Assembly: GCA_030695565.1 (NCBI GenBank)
Contig: JAUYRZ010000083.1
Coordinates: forward strand, 32,047 to 96,046
Reading direction: 5' to 3'
Length of the DNA: 64,000 nucleotides
Source: Archangium sp.
Lineage (GTDB): Bacteria; Myxococcota; Myxococcia; Myxococcales; Myxococcaceae
Below are positions 54,479 through 64,000 of this stretch, one piece after another (within the stretch, counting starts at the first letter, position 1; every line of letters begins with the position of its first letter). A program made the position numbers and the translations under genes. Below the pieces are notes generated by a model, which worked only from the letters and a program-made list of their open reading frames with translations, was not told the origin of the DNA and made no database searches.

Positions 54479-55999
54479 TTAGAGCGACGCGCTGAGGCGC
54501 AGGCGGCCCACGCCGACCGCGCCCAGGTTCGATCCCGCCGCGGTGCGGAAGGCATCACCCGGCAGCAACACCCCCCCTTCGAGGGTCGCGCTGACGTTCA
54601 GGTACGGCGTGGGCGCAGCGTGCACCGACACGCCGAGGTCCAACTCGGTGCCCAGGTAGTTGCCCGGCGTTCCACCCAGGTAGTTCACCGGAGTGCCACC
54701 GTTGAGGCGCGTATTGAAGGGATCGGTGAGGGCCGCGCTGGTGAACGCGAACAGCGGGCCGCCGTAGACGTCGAGCCAATCCGCGAAGCCGTATTTCGCT
54801 CGGGGAAAGAGGTACCAGGCGCCGGTGACCGCACCCGCGCTGGGGAGCAGGTCGATGCCTTCGGGCGCCACTCCGGTCAGCGAGGGGTCGGCCCCCCGCC
54901 AGCCGCTGCGCGCGCTCTGATAGCCGAGCACCTGATCGAACAGAATGAGCCCGACCTTGTAGTTCGAGTCGAAGCGAAAGTTGCTCAGGGTGGTGTCGTA
55001 GGGGTTCTGATCACCCGACGCGAACCCGCCGTCGAACAGAACTCCGAAGCGGCCCTTCTTGTAGTTCACCTTCGCCACCACGCCGAGCTGCCGAACGTCG
55101 AGCACCTCGGCGGTGTCACTGCGCGACTGCGTGGTGGTGCCGGTGATCGCCGCCAGCTCACCCGACAGCGTGAGTGACGAATCGGCGGTCTTCATCACGG
55201 TCCACCGCGCGAAGAGGTCGGCCACGAACGCGTCGGTGCTGCGTTCACCGGGGGCTCCACCCTCGCGCCGCTGGCTCCGATAGATCGCGGTGAGCCCGAC
55301 CTGGTGATCGTCGTCGACGTTGAAGCGCAGACCCAGAATGCCCTGCAGCGCGCGGTCACCCTCGAGCAGGTTCGCTGTCGCGTCGCGCACCACCAGATCG
55401 AATGCGGCGATGGGCTCGACCGCCTTCCACGCGCCCCCCAGTGCAAAGAGCGGACGCCCCAGCACGGCCGCGCGCGCCACCACCGCGCCGCCGTGCTGAA
55501 TGCCGAAGTCGCCGGCCTCGCCATCTCGGGCGCCCGCGTTGGCCAGCATGCCCAGGCCGAAGTTCGAGGTCTGCACCCCGAGCCGCGCGGCGCCGGTGGT
55601 CCAGCGGTACTGCAGGTAGAGCTGCCGCAGCTCGGCCGGGCTGAAGGTCGGGGTGGGCACTCGGGCCGCCACCACGGTCGAGTCGGGCGTGCCGAAGACC
55701 GCCCCGGTGGCGACGTCGAACTCGGAGATCAAGCTGAAGTCGTGGAACTTGATCTCGGGCCCGAGGCGCACGCGCATCTCGAAGGGCGTGGGCTGCTCTG
55801 CGGTGCCGAGATCGTCGAGCACGATGGTGCTGCTCATCGTCTGCGCCAGCCGAAGGTTCGCGGCGACCTTCACCTCGAACGCACCCGCGGTGACGCCCAG
55901 GGCCTTCTTCTGCTCGACGGCGGGCGTGACCGGCTCGACGGCAGCGGGCGTCTCTTCTGTGACAGCGCCGAACGCGATCAGCACGAGTGCGAGGGTCAT
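54479..55999 (-). CDS. Outer-membrane beta-barrel protein
   Basis: This 506-residue protein has a signal-like N terminus (LALVLIAFGAVTEE) and a long run of alternating strands with aromatic ends, e.g. KFHDFSLISEFDVATGAVFG, LYLQYRWTTGAARLGVQTSNFG and AAKVNYKKGRFGVLFDGGFASG in pieces. It ends in VGRLRLSASL, a fair barrel C terminus. It could be a porin or alginate-export-like barrel; substrate unknown. It is divergent from the large lipoprotein with 44 bases between starts, so the promoters overlap. Confidence 0.78.
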   Translation of the reverse strand: MTLALVLIAFGAVTEETPAAVEPVTPAVEQKKALGVTAGAFEVKVAANLRLAQTMSSTIVLDDLGTAEQPTPFEMRVRLGPEIKFHDFSLISEFDVATGAVFGTPDSTVVAARVPTPTFSPAELRQLYLQYRWTTGAARLGVQTSNFGLGMLANAGARDGEAGDFGIQHGGAVVARAAVLGRPLFALGGAWKAVEPIAAFDLVVRDATANLLEGDRALQGILGLRFNVDDDHQVGLTAIYRSQRREGGAPGERSTDAFVADLFARWTVMKTADSSLTLSGELAAITGTTTQSRSDTAEVLDVRQLGVVAKVNYKKGRFGVLFDGGFASGDQNPYDTTLSNFRFDSNYKVGLILFDQVLGYQSARSGWRGADPSLTGVAPEGIDLLPSAGAVTGAWYLFPRAKYGFADWLDVYGGPLFAFTSAALTDPFNTRLNGGTPVNYLGGTPGNYLGTELDLGVSVHAAPTPYLNVSATLEGGVLLPGDAFRTAAGSNLGAVGVGRLRLSASL

Positions 56000-56043
56000 G
56001 GGCCCGCCTATACCGCAGCCTCGCCCTCCAGTAGACGCCTTCC

Positions 56044-59034
56044 ATGCGCGTTTTCCCTCTGCTGTTCGTGGCCTGTCTGAGTGCGTGCACGCCGCCGGTT
56101 CCGCAGGGGCTGGGGTTGGCGGCCGAAGGTGATGGCCCGCGGGTGAACTTCGACGTGCTGGCCAAACCGCTGCCAGAGATCCCGCTCCCCAACGACTTCG
56201 CCAGCCGCTTCGACGCGACCTCGCCCACGCTTCGCCGCGTCAACGCCTCCATCGAAGCCGCGCCGACGCAGTGGGAGAAACGCACCCGCGCGGGGCTCGA
56301 CCAGATGTCGGGTTGGGGCACGCTCGCGCCCATCACCGTCTCCTTCGACGCACCGCTCGACCTGGAGAACATCCTGGGCCGCCACCAACGCCCGTCGGAC
56401 TTCGGTGACGACGCGCTCTACGTGATCGACGTGACGCGCGGCTCGCCCGACTTCTGCAAGCCGGTGCCGCTCGACCTCGGTCAGGGCCACTTCCCCACCA
56501 TTCTCGACCAGCGCGAGTACTACCCCGACGAGCCGCACCAGAGCCTCGAGACGCTGGCCTTCGAGCAGGAAGAAGAAGACCTCGACGGCGACGGCGTGAT
56601 GGACCCCGGCGAAGACACCGACATGGATGGGGTGCTCGATCACCCCAACACGCTCGACGGCAAGAACGGCCCCTTCGACGTGATCGGCTTCTACGAGAAG
56701 GAGACCAACACCCTCATCGCGCGCCCGCTCTACCCGATGCGTGAAGCGACCACCTACGCGGTGGTGCTCACCAACCGCCTCGTGGGCAAAGACGGCCAGC
56801 CGGTGCGTTCGCCTTTCGTCAACATCAACCACCTCGCCCAGACGCCCGCGTTGCAGCCGCTCACCGAGTGCCTCACCCAGCGCAACCTGGCGATGGCCGA
56901 CGTGGCCTTCACCTGGTCGTTCACCACGCAGTCGATCACCGTCGACTACCGCGCCTTCCGTGACGGGCTCTACGGCAGGGGCCCGCTGGCGTTCCTCGAG
57001 AAGGCCTACCCCGTCGACCTCACCTCGATCCCCGATGGGCGCCGCATCACCCCCACCAACCGCAACACCAAGGCGGTGCCGGGCGAACAGTTCCTCCAGT
57101 TCGGCGCACAGCTGCTCGACCTCTTCGCGGGCTCGCAGTCACCGGGCACCACCGCGCTGCTCAACAGCTGGCTGTCAGAGGTCGACTTCTACGCGACCGC
57201 CTCGTTCGTCTCGCCCCAGTTCTTTCCCCGCCTCGACGCGAATGGAAGATTCCTGCCGCTCTACGACCAGGTGATGGACATCGATGTCGGCCGTAAGGAG
57301 ACCTTCCACCGGCCCGAGACCATCAACTTCTTGATGTCGGTGCCCAAGGTGCGCACCGGCCCCGCCCCGGTGGCGATCTTCATGCACGGCCACAGCGGCT
57401 CGAAGCTCGACGCGCTGCTGGTGATGGGCCCGCTCGCGCGCTCGGGTATCGCGACCATCGGGATGGACGCGGTGAGCCACGGGCTGAGCCTCAACGCGGT
57501 CGATCGTGAGCTCGTCACCGGCCTGACCCAGCGGTACGGCATCGACCCGCTCGCGCAGGCGATGGTGAGTGATGGCCGGGGCATCGATCAGAACGGCGAT
57601 GGGCTGATCGACTCCGGCGCCGACTACTTCACCGGCTACGTCACCCACACGCGCGACACGGTGAGGCAGACCGCCGTCGACCTGATGCAGATGGTGCGGG
57701 TGCTGCGCTCGTTCGATGGGCAGCGGCGCTGGGCCTTCGATGTGAACCGCGATGGGCAGAACGATCTCGCCGGCGACTTCGACGGGGACGGCGTGGTCGA
57801 CCTCGGCGGGCCGAACGTGCCCATCTACGTGGCCGGCGCTTCGCTGGGCGGCATCCTCGCCAGCCTGATGGGCGGCATCGAGCCCGAGATCGACGCGATC
57901 GCGCCCATTCTTCCCGGCGGCTACCTGTCGGAGATCGGCACGCGTTCGGATCTCGGCCAGGTGCAGAACCCGCTGGTGCTGCGGATGATGGGGCCCCTCA
58001 TGCTGGTGCACCCCAACGAGCAGGGCCTGCCCGCCTTGTTCCAGATGGTGCCCGACGTGGTGAAGAAGGCGGAGCGTGAGGTGGCCGTGCTGCCTGCGCC
58101 GCTCTTGCCCGGGAGCATCGCCCTCATCCGCAACCTGAAGACCAAGGAGTGGCGCTGTGGCCGGGTGCAGCCCAACGGTCACCTGCGCATGGCGGTCTCG
58201 TCGGACAGCGGAGATCCGCTGCGCTTCGAGCTCTACACGGAGGAGCTGCCCAGCAAGCTGCGTGAAGGCTGCGACCCCACCGGCTTCACCCCGACGCTGG
58301 TGATCGATCAGTTCGCCAGGGCCTTCGAGTTCCAGGGGCGGGCGTATGAAGCGGGCGCCCCCCTGTCGGCGTTGGCGGATGGTTTTGGCCTGCGCCGCGC
58401 CAGCCCTGAGCTGCGGCGGTTGTTCTCGCTCGCGCAGATCGCCCTCGAGCCGGCTGACCCGGCGAACTTCGCTCCGTTCTGGGAGGGCGATCGCACCTTC
58501 TCGTACGGCGATGGCAAGACCGTGGCCACGCGCGCGTTGCTGCTGCCCATGACGGGAGATCCCGGCGTGCCGGTGGCCACCGCGACGGCGTTGATGCGCG
58601 CGGCCGGCTTCGTCGACTCGGAGAACATCGACCCGCGCTACGGCAAGACGCAGATGCAGCAGCTGATCGACGTCGGTTTCGTGGAAGGCGTCGAGCGCAC
58701 CGGCCGCTACTCCGGGGCGAACGGCAACGTGTTGATGGATGTCGACGTGTTGCAGGCGGTCTCGAACGCAGACGACGGCTTCGGAACGCCGCGCCTCGCG
58801 CCTCCGATGCGCCTGACGCGCGCCAGCAAAGACAGCGCGGGCAGGGTCGGTGCGTTGTTCCCCATGATGAACCCGAAGGGTGAACACAGCTTGCCGGTGC
58901 CCAAGCCCGATGCGCCGTTCGATCTCGGCACGTACGTCATCAACCTGTTCTCGGACTACCTGGGCAGCGGCGGCACGCGCATCTCGATGGATGCCTGCAT
59001 GACCACCAACGACTGCCCGTACTTGAAGAAGTAG
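56044..59034 (+). CDS. Large lipoprotein alpha/beta hydrolase with calcium-binding-like insert
   Basis: This 996-residue lipoprotein has a lipobox LSAC (Cys at 15). An acidic repeat DLDGDGVMDPGEDTDMDG near residue 180 and DQNGDGLID near 518 and DVNRDGQND near 565 resemble calcium-binding thrombospondin type 3 repeats. An alpha/beta hydrolase core includes VAIFMHGHSGSKLD near 445 and the nucleophile elbow GASLGG near 600. It is probably an exported lipase or esterase with calcium-bound loops. The C-terminal part (about 700-996) has no clear family. Confidence 0.75.
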   Translation: MRVFPLLFVACLSACTPPVPQGLGLAAEGDGPRVNFDVLAKPLPEIPLPNDFASRFDATSPTLRRVNASIEAAPTQWEKRTRAGLDQMSGWGTLAPITVSFDAPLDLENILGRHQRPSDFGDDALYVIDVTRGSPDFCKPVPLDLGQGHFPTILDQREYYPDEPHQSLETLAFEQEEEDLDGDGVMDPGEDTDMDGVLDHPNTLDGKNGPFDVIGFYEKETNTLIARPLYPMREATTYAVVLTNRLVGKDGQPVRSPFVNINHLAQTPALQPLTECLTQRNLAMADVAFTWSFTTQSITVDYRAFRDGLYGRGPLAFLEKAYPVDLTSIPDGRRITPTNRNTKAVPGEQFLQFGAQLLDLFAGSQSPGTTALLNSWLSEVDFYATASFVSPQFFPRLDANGRFLPLYDQVMDIDVGRKETFHRPETINFLMSVPKVRTGPAPVAIFMHGHSGSKLDALLVMGPLARSGIATIGMDAVSHGLSLNAVDRELVTGLTQRYGIDPLAQAMVSDGRGIDQNGDGLIDSGADYFTGYVTHTRDTVRQTAVDLMQMVRVLRSFDGQRRWAFDVNRDGQNDLAGDFDGDGVVDLGGPNVPIYVAGASLGGILASLMGGIEPEIDAIAPILPGGYLSEIGTRSDLGQVQNPLVLRMMGPLMLVHPNEQGLPALFQMVPDVVKKAEREVAVLPAPLLPGSIALIRNLKTKEWRCGRVQPNGHLRMAVSSDSGDPLRFELYTEELPSKLREGCDPTGFTPTLVIDQFARAFEFQGRAYEAGAPLSALADGFGLRRASPELRRLFSLAQIALEPADPANFAPFWEGDRTFSYGDGKTVATRALLLPMTGDPGVPVATATALMRAAGFVDSENIDPRYGKTQMQQLIDVGFVEGVERTGRYSGANGNVLMDVDVLQAVSNADDGFGTPRLAPPMRLTRASKDSAGRVGALFPMMNPKGEHSLPVPKPDAPFDLGTYVINLFSDYLGSGGTRISMDACMTTNDCPYLKK

Positions 59035-59066
59035 CTGGGGTGAGTGGCTCGCGACACCAGAGGGAG

Positions 59067-59091
59067 CCCGCCAGCCTGATCGGCGGGGTTT
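59067..59091 (+). terminator. Possible terminator of the 996-residue lipoprotein gene
   Basis: CCCGCC (59067-59072) pairs with GGCGGG (59082-59087), followed by GTTTC. The stem is short and the T run is weak, so confidence is modest. It lies 32 bases after the stop, just before the rRNA leader. Confidence 0.4.
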
Positions 59092-59353
59092 CGAAAAAAG
59101 TGTGCGATCCACTTCACAAAGAAGTTGCAGAGCGGAGAGAGGAACATGTAGAAGGCCTCGGCGGCGAGCAACACCGCTGCAAACGCATCGCAGGTCGCTC
59201 TTTGAAAACCGGATAGCAAGCCCAAGAAGTACTGCGAGTATACGCAGTGCAACAAATATAAGTCTTGTCGGAACACACACCGACAAGACGCTAGCGGACA
59301 ACCGAATCAGCAATGGTTTGGAAGTCAATCGCCAGTCAATACACTCTAATTCA
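59092..59353 (+). promoter_or_regulatory. rRNA operon promoter and leader with boxA and two stem-loops
   Basis: A candidate promoter is TTGCAG (59125-59130) with TGTAGA 16 bases later (59147-59152); the match to consensus is weak. GCTCTTTGAAAA near 59197-59208 resembles the boxA antitermination element. Downstream, ACTGCG/CGCAGT (59231-59248) and GTCTTGTCGG/CCGACAAGAC (59262-59271 and 59280-59289) form stem-loops that may be processing sites. The boxA-like sequence recurs near 61018 and 61291 in the spacer. Confidence 0.5.
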
Positions 59354-61154
<1,801 letters not shown>

Positions 61155-61186
61155 CTTCCTCGAACTACCTGTCGCAAGACAGTATC

Positions 61187-61259
61187 GGGGCTGTAGCTCA
61201 GCTGGGAGAGCACCGGCTTTGCAAGCCGGGGGTCATCGGTTCGAACCCGTTCAGCTCCA
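61187..61259 (+). tRNA. tRNA-Ala (anticodon TGC)
   Basis: This 73-base cloverleaf starts GGGGCTG and ends CAGCTCCA; the acceptor stem has one G-T pair. The anticodon TGC is at 61220-61222 in the loop TTTGCAA. CCA is not encoded. It follows tRNA-Ile by 32 bases. Confidence 0.95.
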
Positions 61260-61454
61260 CAACTTTGTCGGCTCGAGTATTGAGTCGACGCGTTCTTTGA
61301 CAAGTGCATACGAAGAGTAAGAATTCAATTCGAGTTGTTGTATTTGAAGTGTTGTTCAGCTCGCTGCGAAGAGCAGGAGTCTGGGCCTCGATCTCGAGTT
61401 CATGTTCGATTCAACCGCCGCGAGGTGGAGTGAATCGACGTCAACGAGATAGAG
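61260..61454 (+). other. tRNA-23S internal spacer with boxA-like element
   Basis: The spacer contains GTTCTTTGACAA (61292-61303), a boxA-like antitermination element preceding 23S. An AT-richer stretch follows. No other gene is seen. Confidence 0.6.

Positions 61455-64000
<2,546 letters not shown>

Noticed and set aside
57175..59328. 717-codon open frame antisense to the 996-residue lipoprotein
   Set aside because: Translation is Arg/His-rich without motifs and it runs through the rRNA leader, so it is a GC-frame artefact.

Overview
The window is a high-GC chromosomal segment from a myxobacterium-like (Myxococcota) organism. The evidence is an alternative complex III (act) locus joined to a caa3-type cytochrome oxidase operon, a protein with a MYXO-CTERM-like tail, many secreted or lipoprotein genes without recognisable homologues, and an rRNA operon at the right end. 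I see no phage, transposase, CRISPR array or integrated plasmid.

Layout. (1) 1-12848 is a plus-strand respiratory cluster: cytochrome oxidase subunits I (cut by the window edge), III, IV and a second III, a small Cys-pair membrane protein, an intercalated VapBC-type toxin-antitoxin pair, a SCO-type copper chaperone, then actABCDEF. Quinol would be oxidised by ACIII and electrons passed to the oxidase. (2) 12842-16745 holds exported or membrane proteins of mostly unknown function and a serine hydrolase, with a hairpin-rich intergenic region at 14419-14677. (3) 16762-26717 carries a GAF histidine kinase, a LOG-like protein, a SulP transporter, a methyltransferase, GNAT-type proteins, a GH3-type adenylating enzyme and an alpha/beta hydrolase. 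(4) 26722-31247 is a minus-strand series: M49-like lipoprotein peptidase, a DisA_N-like (diadenylate cyclase fold) protein with one altered catalytic motif, a Cys-containing protein and a membrane-anchored protein. This is the best candidate for an undescribed signalling module. (5) 31593-39188 holds a secreted metzincin protease, a CBS-like protein, a BON/SRPBCC protein, a LigD-type polymerase fused to a ligase domain that has lost its catalytic lysine, and a ferritin-like lipoprotein. (6) 39236-53381 is mainly metabolic: a nickel/cobalt-type transporter, hemF, MOSC, HIT, a lipoyl-less E2 acyltransferase, a Coa1-like protein, dihydroorotase, an NmrA-type protein, a DUF5916 protein and asd. 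(7) 53383-59034 carries a tandem universal stress protein with a membrane tail, an outer-membrane barrel and a 996-residue lipoprotein hydrolase. (8) 59035-64000 is an rRNA operon: leader with stem-loops, 16S, tRNA-Ile(GAT), tRNA-Ala(TGC), and a 23S gene cut off by the window end.

How the genes work together. The first 12.8 kb is one functional unit of terminal respiration, later supported by hemF (haem supply) and possibly the Coa1-like protein (oxidase assembly). Many neighbouring pairs overlap by 4 bases (GTGA or ATGA), which points to translational coupling inside short operons. Function assignments come from reading motifs by eye; no database search was run, and start codons were chosen from ribosome-binding sites, signal peptides and overlaps.
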